Below are positions 11,139 to 24,000 of a DNA stretch of 64,000 nt, one piece after another. Under the pieces are notes generated by a model, which worked only from the letters and a program-made list of their open reading frames with translations, ran no database searches and had not been told where the DNA came from. This DNA is from Saussurea involucrata (Eukaryota > Streptophyta > Magnoliopsida > Asterales > Asteraceae): contig CM066313.1 of NCBI GenBank assembly GCA_033807775.1, positions 87,421,484-87,485,483 of the forward strand, in the 5' to 3' direction. Positions within the stretch are counted from its first letter, which is position 1. The number at the start of each line of letters is the position of its first letter. A program made the translations under genes and the position numbers.

Positions 11139-13409
11139 TGTAACGTCCCAAAAATTACAAGCAAATTTAAAATTTTAAATAAACATTTCATTTATAACAA
11201 CTCATTAAATGATCCCAACGTTTCGTTTGCAAACTCATAATTAATATCTTCATAATAAAAACCAGCGGAATAAACGTTTAATTATAAAAAAAAAACATAA
11301 AGCAACCAGCTCTCCTCGCGCGCCAGTGTGTACTCGTCACGCCTTGGAGCCGCCCGTACCTGAAACCACAAACTATTGGGAAAGGGTAAGCACGAAGCTT
11401 AGTGAATTCTACACCATAAGTAACACAGTTATTTCCACACCACCATAAACAGATAGTTGCACATAAACAACATTCAAGTCTACGAACAAATCATAAACCT
11501 GCATACTCACACCAACCCACCTAATAGGCATACGTCGGTCCCACCGACCACACGACCATCGTGTAAACGCAACCCGGCACCCCCGGGTTCATACGCCACC
11601 CGCGTATACAACCTTCGGTCCCACTGAATTACTACGCCACCCGCGTATGTGACCCTCGGCCCCGCCGAACTCCTACGCCACCCGCGTAGTCACAACAATA
11701 AAGGTCCGACTAGACACCCCACTATTTAACCCCTCATCAAAAGCAAATAGAACTACCACATACATACACAACGTAATGTAAAAATAACCGTCATTAGTTA
11801 TAGTGAGAGAACTCACCTCGAATGCGCGTCTAGCTCAACAATACAAAATCAAGCTTCCCAATTACGGCCACTTCCCAGCACCTAAACGCACGTTAAAACA
11901 TATCAATACGAGACCCGGACCCTAAGACACGACGCACGCTTAAACCGTCACTAAAACTACCTTCCGGTCTAACCAAACAGGTCTGTTCGGGACCTGATTC
12001 GACCCTTTTAAACCCAGAAATTCTCAATATTATTTCATGGTCAGAAAGTACTCTGAGTTAGGGTTCCAAGGACATATTATACGCCTCCTAACGATTTTTC
12101 TACAATTTACTATGGATTTTACAAAAACAGATCCCAGAACAGCGTAAATCAGCACCTTCCAGTATAAAACGACAATTTGACCCATGCTACGTCCCGAACT
12201 GGGTTTTGCACAAAACATAGAAAAGTTTGTAGACTCAAAAAGGGAACTTTTGGCACCGGTTCCACCCCAATCCGAGTTACGAGTAAAAAGTTATGACCAA
12301 AACAAAACAGCAGCAGAAAACGACGATTTTACATGAAATGACAAACTACTGTAAAACGACCACTTTTTCACCTAGCTAGAAGCCGAACCGGATTTCCGCC
12401 AAAACACGGAAAATGTGCCCGACCCAGAACGTGAACCGTTGGCACCAATTTCGGCTCAATCCGAGTTACGACGAGAAAGTTATGCGCGAAATAAAAACTG
12501 GACAGAACCATATTATTCACATAAAATGACGATTTTGTAAACGGTTACGCGGTTACGGTTACGGGTTAGAGTTTTGCGATTAAACCAACGATCGGGATAC
12601 GAGTTCTAAACAACACCCGGCACCCCCTACTTCCACCTCCGGCAGCGGTGGTCGCCGGCGACGGCGGCCGTTTTCCGGCAGTGAATACACACACACGCAC
12701 ACCATCCTCACCACCCTCTCGCACCACCTTCCTCCTCTCTCTCTCGATCGCCATAAATGCACACACACCTACACTCGCCCACACACACACACAGCCACCG
12801 CCGTCCACCCACGGCCACCGCAGCGGCGGCGTGCGGCGGTGGTCGTTTCGCCGGAAGAACGAAAAGGAAAAAGGAAAGAAACGAGACGAACGAGAGAGCT
12901 ACTTACCTTACGACGACGTCTCACAACCGAACTTCTCTCTCTCGATTCCTCCGACGATCCAGGTGTGGCGACCTCCGGTGACAGCAGCAGCGGCGGCGAA
13001 AGGTGGCTGCCGCTGCGTTCTCTCTTCTTTCTCGCGGTGGTGACAAACAGACAAAAGGGGGGGGGGGAGAAGTGCGGCCGTGAACACAAGGGAGAAGAAG
13101 GTAGGGTTTTCTTTTTTTTGTTTTCTTTTCTTTTGTTTGCTACTCACGTCCCAAACACACAAACACACAAAAACCAAAATACAATATGAGTTTTCTGTTT
13201 ATGAATTGCATGGGCCGAAAGCCTAGTCTTTTGGCCCTTTAACACCTTTAGTCCCTCAACTACCCTCCTTCTTGCAATCTAACCAAAATTCCGACATTTT
13301 AACAATTATGTCCGATTCGACTAACCCCGTTAACGGAAACCACATTAAATCAAACTTAAAAGAAAAGAATTAATATTAATAAATTACATACCGGGATACG
13401 GGCTTTACA
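11139..13409 (-). mobile_element. Gypsy B 5' LTR (right copy)
   Basis: 2271 bp. Comparing by eye with 4762-7038 I find roughly 15-20 single-base differences plus length changes in the poly-G and poly-T runs, so divergence is below about 1%. The right end GGCTTTACA is followed directly by the TSD TCTTC and then by gypsy A integrase. Confidence 0.9.
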
Positions 13410-13923
13410 TCTTCTAAGGTCTGAATCGTTCGTTCACTCTGCCCATCTGTTTGGGGATGATACATCATACTTAACTTTATCTGTGTCCCCATTTCCCTTT
13501 GAAAACTTCTCCAAAATCTTGAAGTAAAACGACTATCACGATCAGAAATAATCGAGATTGGAACTCCATGTCGAGTTACTATTTCGTCAATGTACAGCTT
13601 AGTTAATCGTTCCATCAAATCGGTTTCCTTTATCGGTAGAAAGTGTGCAAACTTTGTCAATCTGTCGACGATCACCCAAATAGAATCAAATCCTTTCGGA
13701 GTTCTTGGTAGCTTCGTGATGAAGTCTGTGGTAATTTGCTCCCACTTCCACATAGGTATTTCTAGCCGCTGTAGTTGACCAAACGACTTTTGGTGTTCGA
13801 TCTTCACTTTCTTACAAGTATCACATCTTTCCACATACTGAGCAATTCCTCTTTTTATCCCCGGCCACCAATAGAATTGTTTAAGGTCTTTATACATCGT
13901 GGTAGATTGTACCTTATAGGTGC
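13410..13923 (-). pseudogene. Gypsy A pol, integrase zinc-binding and catalytic region
   Basis: The minus-strand frame codes the integrase half that precedes 4036-4761. The order is a YKDLKQFYWWPG motif, the end of the HHCC zinc finger (CDTCKK), then the catalytic core with all three acidic residues in context (TTDFITKLP, IISDRDSRF, QTDGQSERTIQTLED). The last residues continue exactly into the frame at 4761 once gypsy B and one TSD copy are left out. At the other end the frame stops at 13924, where an unrelated copia LTR starts; protease, RT and RNase H are missing. Confidence 0.85.
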
Positions 13924-14998
13924 TGTTGGAGGGAGAACTCATCTAGTGAGAGGACTTAGCGGGACTGTTAGTCCCAGATGGCTATAACAAGTATTGTAGA
14001 AGGGGGGGGGGGGGTTGAATACAATACTCAAAATTTTCACAATTTTAATTCTTTTTATTGAAAATCTTTCAACAAGAATTACACATAGAAAACTTAAGAC
14101 TGTTGCGGAAAAGAACAGATAAACTATTCTAACAATCTTACACAAAGTATACTAACAAAATAACTAAGAACACTTAGAACAAAGCTATAAAGTTTTTCAA
14201 GCAAACTGGAAATTCTTGCACTGAGAGAAATCTTCCAGTTTGCGTAGAATATCAAGAGCACACAGTAATCTTCAAAGTCTCTCAAGATGTCTATTCTGCA
14301 TGGAGAGGTCTTCCTTTTATAGTGACAAGGAGTGTGCAAGCATTGAATGCTTGGCACACTTGTCATCTTCACACTTGCTGAGGATGTTGACTTCTGAAGA
14401 GTTGTGAAGTCCTTGTCACCTTTTACAAGGTACAGTCAGAAGAGCCCATGCATGAGAAAAGAGCTTTGCATGGAAATGGATAATAAGACAAAATGTCACT
14501 TTATCCATGTAGAAAATATCTTCTCAAATTGTCTTCTAAATATTGCACCACCGAAGGAAACTTGGGATATGTGACACATCTTTGGAGAAAGCATCTTTGA
14601 AGCTTCTTTGAGGTCCCACCGAAATGTCATTTGGGATATGTGACACATCTTTGAGATATGTGACATCATCTTTGGAATATGTGACATCATCTTTGGAGAA
14701 AGCTTCTTTGAGACTTCTTGGCCGAAATAAAAAGAAGTTTCGGTGGAGATATGTCCACCGAAATTGTGAGAACAATTTCGGTGAACAATGACTTGTATGT
14801 TTGAGAAAAGATCTTTCACTTCCACAATGAGAGAATCTTTAATCTTGACTTTGGTTGATCTTTGACTTCACCAAACATTTGATATCTTGTACAAGCCATT
14901 ACAAAGAACCATGCATCCAAAATTTCTCTAAGTATAAAATGTTTTTCAAAGTATAAAAGGAGATCATGAGGTCATCTTCAAATCTTGATGACCCAACA
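13924..14998. mobile_element. Isolated copia-type LTR
   Basis: A 1075-bp block beginning TGTTGGAGGGAG and ending GACCCAACA, a typical LTR pair of ends. Near the start it has a poly-G run followed by TTGAATACAATACTC, a feature I associate with Sirevirus/Maximus LTRs. No internal region follows. The 5 bp on the two sides (GGTGC and GGGAC) do not match, so it is not a simple solo LTR. Orientation is uncertain. Confidence 0.55.
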
Positions 14999-15960
14999 GG
15001 GACAACAGGTGAGTTTTTCTGACTTTAAATCCTTTTTAAATGTGGAACTTTATGCATGTTTACATCGGTAAATGTTTGTACTATTCTTTTAACCTTGCAT
15101 GGAAAGTGTGATTTAATTGTGTGGATACAAACTGCTTTTATTTCAAAGCGAATAGTAATTGTGTGACAATATGTGTGATTTAAATGTGTGTGACCATGCT
15201 CTGGCTTCGGTGTGAAATGAGGGGTGTGTCCCATATGGTTTGATATATATGAATCCTTGTGCACAATTAATGGTAAGTGTTCATATTATCATCTGCTCAT
15301 GAATGAAAAGTGTGATTTAATCGGGTGGACCCAAACTACTTTCGTGTGGACGAGCTATGGCTTTGTGTGAGATAGGGGTGTGTCCCATATGGTGTGATAT
15401 ATGAATGTGTTTCATATATGGGCGGTGTGTGCCCCTTTTTACGTTGTCACAGTGTGTGTGACCATAGCGTGTACTAGTAGCTCGTCATAGTATGCTGATC
15501 ATAGTGTGCTGATCAAAGCGTGTTGATCATAGTGTGCTGATCATAGCGTGCTGATCATAGTGTGTTGATCATTGTGTGATGATCGTTATGTGTTCTCTTA
15601 TCAAGTTTTGTACACTCATTTCTTACTGAAAGTTTTTCCATAAGCTGTATTATTGTGGCGTGGCTTTGAGGGAACTCACTAGACCTCATGGTCTAACCCT
15701 TGTTTTTCAAAACTAAAACCTTTTCAGGTAAGCAGGTAGTTGAAAGCTTGTTTAGAAGTTGGCAAGGCGTGAGACGGAAGTTGCAAGTAGAAGGATTAGA
15801 GAGCCTTCCTTTTACCTTGTTGTTACGATCTCAGCTGTAGATAGGGTTATTTCCGCAAACCCAGTTTGTAATCTGTTTAATGTATTACATTGAGCCATTT
15901 TTGGCATTTTAATTTAAAGGTATAGCTTTTGGGCATGATAGGAAGGAGTGGGTTGTTACA
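14999..15960 (+). mobile_element. Fragment of another gypsy LTR (3' portion)
   Basis: Non-coding DNA ending GGGTTGTTACA, the kind of end seen in gypsy LTRs. It contains repeated GTGTGATTTAA and GTGTCCCATATGG blocks, and a run of GCTGATCATAGTGT-type units at about 15490-15590. The start of this LTR is missing at the junction with the copia LTR. It does not look like the LTRs of gypsy A or B. Confidence 0.5.
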
Positions 15961-16083
15961 TTATGTGATACTTATCTTATTATGGTTTGCATCTTAATAA
16001 AGAGTTTGTTAAACTAATATATTGTGGAAAAAGTTTGGCAAGATTGCCTCTTTGAGAAGGGCACTAGCCCACGTAATTTTGTC

Positions 16084-16086
<3 letters not shown>

Positions 16087-16141
<55 letters not shown>
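16087..16141. repeat. (TA)n(GA)n microsatellite
   Basis: A TA run passes into a GA run and abuts the left end of the large element at 16142. The mirror-image (CT)n(TA)n lies at the other end (about 20784-20830). Confidence 0.9.
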
Positions 16142-16142
<1 letters not shown>

Positions 16143-17837
16143 CGGGTTCATACGAAGATGAGACACAAATAAAAAAATAAAGGGATACATCTCAGCCCTT
16201 GGTATATTAATTGAGTGGCTACGATTAAAAGATGGGAAAAAAGAAAAAAATTGGCAATTAAATGAAATAGACACGGGCTAATCTAGTTAGGGGCAAAATA
16301 GTAAAAATAGCAACACCATAGATTCAAATAACAACAAAGAATCAAAAACCCCTTTCAGTAACAAGTTCTCTGCCCAAACCCACTCTAAAACCCTAAATCG
16401 ATATACCAAGGGTTGTTTGATTTCTCGTCCTCCGTCCAAAACCACTCAATCTGGCACTTGTCCTCCGCCCAAAACCATCAAAACCCTAAATCGGCAGGAG
16501 AAAAGAATCAAACAGCTTCCGTAACGAGTTCAACGCCAAATCGGAGCTTCTACACACAAAATCGATACTGTTGAACCCGCCTCTCTTCATCTATTTACAC
16601 GAAATCGAGTTTCAGAAGAGGATTTGAAAGCATTAAGATGGATTCGATTGGTAAATCGTTATTTTGCATGCCTTAATTTAGGTTTTCAAAAGCAAAATCG
16701 TTTGAAGACGAAACCCTAGGTTCTTCTTCATCGAGTTGTAACATATATTTGTTTGTAAATCGTTAAATTGTTGAAGATTTGATTAATTAAGTGGAACTTA
16801 GGGTTTGATATTGCTAGTTTTCTGGTCTTACAATCTAGTTCATGGGATGAGGTTCTGTTTTGTGAGTCTGAGCATAGGCATATCTTTGATTGGTGATCCT
16901 GTAGATTAGTTTTTTGTATAGTACTAAATGTTATATTATCAACCATATTATATGTCATATGTTAACGACTTTAGGTTATTAATCACAAGTGATATTGTAA
17001 TATAATACATATGCTTGATGTTTTTCTTTTTTAATCACAAGTGATATTGTGGTTTTTTGTGTTGCTAATCACATATGATTTACCATCTATCTTATCACAT
17101 GTGATTTTATTTTTATTTTTTTAATCACAAGTGATATTGTGGTATTTTTTGTTTCTAATCACATATGATATCGACAGTGAATTCTTTTTACCGTCTATAC
17201 TATCACAATATACTCTTAGTAGATATATTATGTTGGTTAAGAAAATGATTTAGTGCAACATTTGAGTATTTTAGTATAATGTTTATGTTATTAATCATAT
17301 GTGATTTCCTCTGTCAAATATACATGTTACCCCCAACTCATTAAAGTCCCCGTTTGAATTAACCATTAAAGTCCCCATTAAATTGATAATGTTATTAATT
17401 ATATGTGATTTACATGTTAACCACAACTATGATTTCCTTGATATTGTTGAATCATATGTGATTTAGTAGGGACCGATATATTGTTTTTACATTTTAATAA
17501 CACACTAATAGTGGTTATAATGCAAATCAATTTTCATATGTAAATCATATATGATTATAACGCAATCTGTGTTTTCAGAGTTTATATGGTTAAATCATAT
17601 GTGATTTAGTAAAACATTGTGATGACTTGAGACATGAATATTGTTGGTTAGAATCTGTGTTCCAATGATCATATGTGATTAATAACATTATCAATTCAAA
17701 ATGTGATTATATTGTTTTACAATCTGATCATATATTAATCATTTATGATGAAACATTTTCATATCACTTAGAAAATCATATGTGATCTGTGTTTTCAATT
17801 TTCATATGTAAATCATATATGATTATAATGCAATTCT

Positions 17838-18429
17838 TGACAACTATGGGGGTGTTTGGAAGTGCTTATATTTTTGACTTATTTGCTTATAGCTTCTTTC
17901 CACAGTAAATAAATAGTTTAAAGTGTTTGGATAGAAAAAATCAAAAGTGTTTATTTACTTCTTCTCACCACAAATAAGTTGTTTTTGATAAGTCAATCCA
18001 TACCTACTTATTTATTTCTCCTTATTTCCTTATCTATCCAAATTACCTTTTTACCCTCAATTTTTAACAAACACTTTTTAAAAACTGTTTTTCCTCACTA
18101 CATAAACAAATAAGCATAAGTAAAAAATATAAGCACTCCCAAACACCCCCTATATTGATTGTGGAATATTTGTCATGAGGCATATGGAGACCCATCGAGG
18201 TGAGACGATAAGCAGATATGATTGCGGACTTGAGAAGGAATACAGAGCACAGGACAGTCAAATAAAGAAGTTGAGGAAGAAATATTTGTCTAAGATACTT
18301 CTTTCAAGCGTCAACACATTGAAGTACAAAGTGATGAACAATGCTACATCATTTTCAAAGATAGATGGTAAGATGACAAAGAGAATGATTCAAGAGGCAT
18401 GGAAAAGGAAAGAATCACGGTTCGCGTAG
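17838..18429 (+). pseudogene. Ulp1-like (C48) cysteine protease C-terminal remnant
   Basis: Right of the MITE, the plus strand codes IDCGIFVMRHMETHRGE and then a charged tail (YDCGLEKEYRAQDSQIKKL, YLSKILLSSVNTLKYKVM) ending in TAG at 18429. DCG-hydrophobic-F-V-M-R-H-M-E is the catalytic-cysteine region of Ulp1-type SUMO proteases found in plant Mutator-like elements. The catalytic His and Asp regions upstream are absent. Only a DNY-like triplet set survives left of the MITE (17838-17847), in frame if the MITE and one TAT are removed. Not functional. Confidence 0.65.
17848..18150. mobile_element. 303-bp MITE inside the Ulp1 remnant
   Basis: Terminal inverted repeats start GGGGGTGTTTGG and continue AGTGCTTATATTTTT. 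Both ends are flanked by TAT (17845-17847 and 18151-18153). The TIR start resembles PIF/Tourist or hAT MITEs; the 3-bp TAT fits neither perfectly. Non-coding. Confidence 0.8.
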
Positions 18430-19170
18430 GCTCGTCTTTTGTAAATGGTAAACTGACGAAGAAGATGGTAGAAGTTGTTTAGTACTGTGATCATAGATTG
18501 AAAATTTTGGGAAATTTGTTTGTTGGATAGATGGAATGTTTTAGGAAATTTGTTTGTTGGATATGAATGTTGATTGACATACTTTTGAAATGGAATACAG
18601 GTTCAATGTTTTGGAGCAGGTTATATAATTATGAATTATAGTGGTAGGTATTATATTATAGAAAATATCACGCGTTGGTCAATTGGAATTGGTCTTGATC
18701 ATATGTGATTAAAGGGTATGCATTTAATATGGTAATTCGTATTAATCTATAAGGTTGGTTTGGTTCTTATTGTTGAAAGGAACTTAAAAAGTTAACCTGT
18801 TATGATCTTCTTTGGAATGCCCAATGCCTTCTGAAACTGTTTCATTTTCACATATTGCAACAGGTTTGCAAATATGGTTTCATAATCTGTCCTAATCATA
18901 TGTGATTTACATAAGAAAATTGATTTGCATTATAACCACTATACCAGTGATGACAGAGCAAATCACAGATGATTAATAACAATCATGTATTATGTCTTTT
19001 GACAGAGGAAATCACAGATGATTAATCAGAGGAAATCACAGATGATTAAATGGTATGTCTTTAAAGCAGAATGTTGTACATCAAAGGTAAGGAAGAATCA
19101 TATGTGATGGAGGTTTATGTTTGTTCATAGACATTCTGTGAACAATATGAACTACAAAATCACATGTGAT

Positions 19171-19920
19171 TAAGGCTCATGAAATAAAATAAACTCAAAG
19201 GCAAAGTTTGTCCCATTTACAACACGCTCATTAAACATGTTCAATACCATTTGGACATCACCATCACCAACTAAAGTATCCAAATCTCTTTTAAAGTTTT
19301 TATAATCACTCCTACTACAACCTACTTCCTCATAACCACCCTTCAAACAAACTTGAATTCGATGCACCTTGGATGCCCCGATATTTTCCCTTGCTACACG
19401 ATGTACCATGCTCTTGTCCAAAAACTTCATTTGTCTACTACTTCGAGATAACATTCTATCATTCTCATCTAACAAGGGATGATTGTGGTTGGGATTGAAA
19501 TAATATAATGTAAACATTGATGTGCGATTAACCCTATGAAAACGAACCTGCGCTTGGCACCCGATAACTTTAAAATTGGAGTTACGAAGCACCTTTCGGC
19601 GTTCACCAACATTAATGCTATCAACATACCGTTTGTTTGGAAGTCCATATCTATGACATACCAAATATTTAAATCTCACAAATTTATCCCTAAAAGTTTT
19701 CCATAGAGCGTCGTATATCAAAACCGGCATAATCTCCGTACTTCTTATACATGTTGATACAATGTCCAACAGTTTGAAACTTTGAACCAACAACATGGGT
19801 AAATTCTTGGGGGACATTAGGTAAGACATTTATGGATGCACTATATCTATCCTTCATCGAAAAATCCGAGGTTCCAATTTTGTGCATCTTCTCATAAGGG
19901 ACTGCATGATAGTTGAGATG
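19171..19920 (-). pseudogene. FAR1 DNA-binding-domain protein remnant (Mutator-like transposase N-terminus)
   Basis: Two overlapping minus-strand frames join into a FAR1-type domain. The first frame reads VVGSKFQTVGHCINMYKKYG and then YAGFDIRRSMENF. The second continues KYLVCHRYGLPNK, KVIGCQAQVRF, LYYFNPNHNHPL and ARENIGASKVHRIQ. The C...C...HNH spacing is the zinc-binding pattern of FAR1/FHY3-related proteins and related MULE transposases. A frameshift near 19700 breaks the gene, and the catalytic MULE domain is missing after about 19171. It probably belongs to the element at 16142-20783 rather than to a host FAR1-related gene, but that is inference. Confidence 0.7.
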
Positions 19921-20782
19921 GACAATGACATTAAAAAACCGTATAGCATATGATGGCACATACAAAAAGGAAATAATCATAATTGTTGCCAACAACATCA
20001 CATATGATTTTAAGAGTTGTATCATCTAACAAAACTTAAATAGGAGAAGATGTTATTTACCAATGAAGCATTAAATCACATATGATTAAATTCATGTCTG
20101 GAATCAACTACATCAACATACAGTAGAAACACTACTGAAAGCAAGTTTGCAATCATCATCAAAATTATAAACAAATTAACAAACAAAATCAATAAGATGA
20201 ACAAAATAAAAAAGTAAATTAAACATTACCATGAATTTCTTCCATCACTGTATCAAAAATTGAACCAGAATCTTCATTGTTAATGGATACTCTTGACCTA
20301 GAAGCTTGATTTGAAGAATCAATTGCAGAATCGGAGTTATGTTCAACTATCAATGGAATTTCGACCCTATTACATTGAGTTGATGGATCGATTTCAGTCT
20401 CTGAATTAAAAATTTCAAACCTATCAGATGATTTTGATGGATCACCGATTGAGATGATGAGTTGATTTTGCAGCCTACAACTTTATTATTCTGAATCTGT
20501 GAATCCATGAGAAATACACCCATTGATGTGAATCGATCTAAGCTTCAAAGGAGGGAGTGTAGTTGATAGATGTGAAGGAAGAGGGTGATCACGATTGAAA
20601 GAATGTGGGTGAAATATGGAATTAAATTAGATGCAAATTATCTGTGTGAAATAAGGAATTAAATTAGAAAATGCAAAATGACCCATATACCCTTTCTATT
20701 TAATTCCCTTAATAGCTTAAATGATTGGTCAAGAATTGTCCAATGTTTTCTTAAATTGTTATTGTTCTCGTACGAACCCTCG

Positions 20783-20783
<1 letters not shown>

Positions 20784-20830
<47 letters not shown>
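20784..20830. repeat. (CT)n(TA)n microsatellite
   Basis: Mirror image of the microsatellite at 16087. A further (TA)n lies at about 20952-20976, just before the receptor-kinase remnant. Confidence 0.9.
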
Positions 20831-20832
<2 letters not shown>

Positions 20833-21086
20833 AAGTTTTGATGTATATAGTTTTATATTGAATTATCTAAATATTGTTTCATATTATGGTGGAGGATGCT
20901 CTGTGAGGAGGCAGAAGCATATATAAATATGTGGAATTTATATATGCTTTATTATATATATATATATATATATATACACGTATGTATGTATTAATGAAAT
21001 TTCAGTGTCCATATTTTTTTTAATCAAGAAAGATTATCAAATTTATCAACATTTTGTACTCGATGAAACTTCCTCCATATTTGCAG

Positions 21087-24000
21087 GAACTTCACCGACG
21101 ACCATTACTGTTGTGAACGACTGTGGATTCACTTGGCCCGGAATCTCAAGAAACCCTGCTTCCAATACCACGGGATTCAAGCTCAAACATGGTAATTCAC
21201 GCTCCTTCCAAACTCCAGCTGGAACGGTCGTTTGTGGGGTAGGATCGGTTGCACCTTCAATGGGTCCGGTAACGGTAGTGTGCCACCGGTGACTGTGGCA
21301 CTGGTGAAGTGGAGTGCAATGGAAAATTATACACAGGACCTACAACAATAGCAAAGTTCACGATTAGTAAACGGTTAGACTTTTATGATGCCAGGCTCGT
21401 AGATGTCTACGACTTACAGATAATTGTGGAGGCGACTAATGGATCAGGTTCTGAGTTGCGTAGTTGTGCGAAGACTGGTTGCGTTGACGACTTAAATCAA
21501 GGGTGCCCTGAGGAACTCTTATTGCCAAGCCTTTGAATCGCCCGAGTATTGTTGTAACAACACGTTTGGAACACCGTCAACGTGCAAGCCAACATAATAT
21601 GCTAAATTGTTTAAATCAGCATACCCGGGGTCCTATAGCACCCCATTCAATGAAACAACTAATATATTAACGTGTCAGATTTTGTCCCTCTGCAGACTCA
21701 TTTTCGACAGTCAACTCAACTCTATCGACCATCTTGTTTCCATCCGTGGGAATTTCACGTTGGGGTTATGGGAATTTGGTACACCAACGATGTTCAATCC
21801 AGAAAAGTATGGGTAACCAATCCCATCACATCAATCGTATCCACCTCAGGTGCCCATGCCCTATCCATCGACTCCAACTCCGGAAACTTGATCATCAATG
21901 CCGGAGGAAGAACTCTCATGAGCATAACTGATGTCCAAGCCCAAACTTAACTGCAACCCTCGAAGACACCGGTAGTAATTTCCGTCTTATCAACAAGTTG
22001 ACAAGAGAATTTTGTGGCAGAGTTTTGAGCACCCGACCAAACGTACTTTTACCAGGTATGAAGCTTCGGTCTATCATGACAACATGGAAGAATTGTTCCC
22101 TAACTTCTTGGCTGAGCAATGAAATCCCTGATTCAGGAGCTTTTACTTTGACTTGGGAACCCATCGAAGAAGCATCTCAGATATTAATGATTCGACGGCA
22201 AGGGCAGCCCTATTAGACTAGTGGGAATCTAAATAATCAAACATTTCAGTATATGTATATGCATTGAATAGTCCCCGTAGCCAATCCCAATATAATCTTA
22301 CTTATGTATACAACAATGAAGAACGATACTTCAGGTATGAGGGTAGTAATGTTGTTTTACCCATGTGGATTTTGACACCAAAAGGGTTGTTTTGGGCACG
22401 ATTCACATAATGGTTGTGTGGAGTCGAGTTTGCCTTCATGTAGGAGAGAGACTGATAATTTCAGTGTAAAGAATGGCGAGTTTGATCCAAATATGGCGAG
22501 AAGTATTATTGATGACAACTCGAGCATAAGCATTAGCGATTGTTTTGTTAAGTGCTGGAATAATTGTAGTTGTGTTGGGTTTAACAGCAGTAACACCAAT
22601 GAAACGGGTTGTACTATTTTGATCGGAAGTAATAGTTTTTCAGTTAATCCGCATGACAATTCTACATCGATGTATGTAATCAACCAAAATCCAATTAATC
22701 CAAGTACAAATAATAATGTTAATTTCCTATGTGTTTTGCTACCATCTTAATCTCTTTGAATCTAAACAATTCAAATGCAAGGAACAAAACCAAAAAGAAC
22801 ATGAACCAGATACTCATTGGTGTTGCCATTCCTATACTTTTTCTCTGTTTGGGGATTTTATGGTATATAAAGAAGAGAAAGCATCGATGAGAAGGTATAG
22901 ATATAGAATCAACATTAAATATAGCTTATGTTTGTATGTTATAGTTGCTTATCTATTAAGTCACTGATACTAATTGTAGAATATGAGAGGCGGCTTCTGA
23001 AAGCTTGAAGGATGTACATCAACTCGAAAGCAATGGTGGGAAAGGAAACAATTTGTTCTTGTTTAGCTTCGCCTCTATCATGGCTGCGACCGGTGATTTT
23101 TCAGATGAAAATAAGCTTGGTCAAGGTGGTTTTGGGCCAGTTTACAAGGTGATCTTCCTTTGATGTCTAACCTATTTGATAAAATTGTTAAAGTTTTGCA
23201 TTTGTATCTGTGATATGATAAAAAGAGGTATCGTCAAATTACAAAAACAGGGAAAACTAGGCGATGGACGAGAAATTGTAATCAAAAGGTTTTCAAGAAC
23301 ATCGGGGCAAGGGCTCGTGGAGTTCAAGAATGAACTAATACTTATTGCCAAACTCGCAACATACAAATCTTGTTCGGGTTCTTGGTTGTTGCATTCACTG
23401 GGAAGAGAAGATGTTAACTTACGAGTATATGCGCAACAAGAGCTTAGATTTCTTTCTCTTTGGTATGCAATCTAAGAGCATTTGGCAGTTTTATATGTTG
23501 ATTTTCGTAATAATATAGTCTCTTTTCTTAATTGTAGATGAAAACAGAAAAACGGAGGCTGCTATACGTGCACAAGTACTCAAGAATGCGAGTTATTCAT
23601 AGAGATCTAAAAGCAAACATCATTCTATTAGACGAGAGTATGAACCCCAAGATTTCGGATTTTGGCATGGCAAGAATATTTAAGGAAACGAGGCCGAGGC
23701 AATGACAAACAGGGTTGTTGGAATATAGTAAGTTAGCACTTTCCATTGAAGAAATAATATTAAAAAGTATATTGATTTATTGGTTTGTCTGGTTTGGTCC
23801 TTTTATTGTTAGTTTATTTTCAAGAACATAGATATTAGAATTTTATTAAGAGCATCTCCAATCATACTCCATATTTATGAAAATGGCGTTTACACCCCCT
23901 CCAATCATACTCCATACTCTAATTTTTTTTGCAGTGTACTAAATTTGTACGCCAAATATGCAGTGTGAGTTTGACACTCCAAATTAGTGGACCCCACTAC

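Larger units (their letters stand above)
4762..13409 (-). mobile_element. Gypsy B: complete non-autonomous LTR retrotransposon inserted in gypsy A
   Basis: An 8648-bp element with two LTRs (4762-7038 and 11139-13409), both TGTAACGTCC...GGCTTTACA on the plus strand. The 5-bp target duplication TCTTC is perfect (4757-4761 and 13410-13414). The primer site lies inside the right LTR and the polypurine tract inside the left one, so the element runs on the minus strand. It splits the gypsy A integrase. The 4.1-kb interior has no credible gag or pol frame, only a decayed chromodomain end, so it must have moved with enzymes supplied in trans, like LARD-type elements (inference). Confidence 0.9.
16142..20783. 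mobile_element. Large (TA)n-flanked element with palindromes, FAR1 and Ulp1 remnants
   Basis: About 4.6 kb bounded by (TA)n(GA)n on the left and (CT)n(TA)n on the right. The termini GACGGGTTCATACGA and (complement) GACGAGGGTTCGTACGA are similar and resemble the GGTTCAAACGAGAA ends of the small elements. More than 20 short palindromes of the AATCATATGTGATT or AATCACAAGTGAT type are scattered from about 16980 to 20080. It holds a Ulp1-like protease remnant (plus) and a FAR1-domain remnant (minus). Both domains are known from Mutator-like elements, so I infer a decayed MULE. The stretch 16330-16720 looks like a 5' leader (CCCTAAATCG motifs). 18430-19170 and 20030-20780 show no gene. Confidence 0.6.

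Noticed and set aside
13924..14998. Clean solo LTR produced by unequal recombination
   Set aside because: No matching 5-bp flanks, and the sequences left and right belong to different elements.
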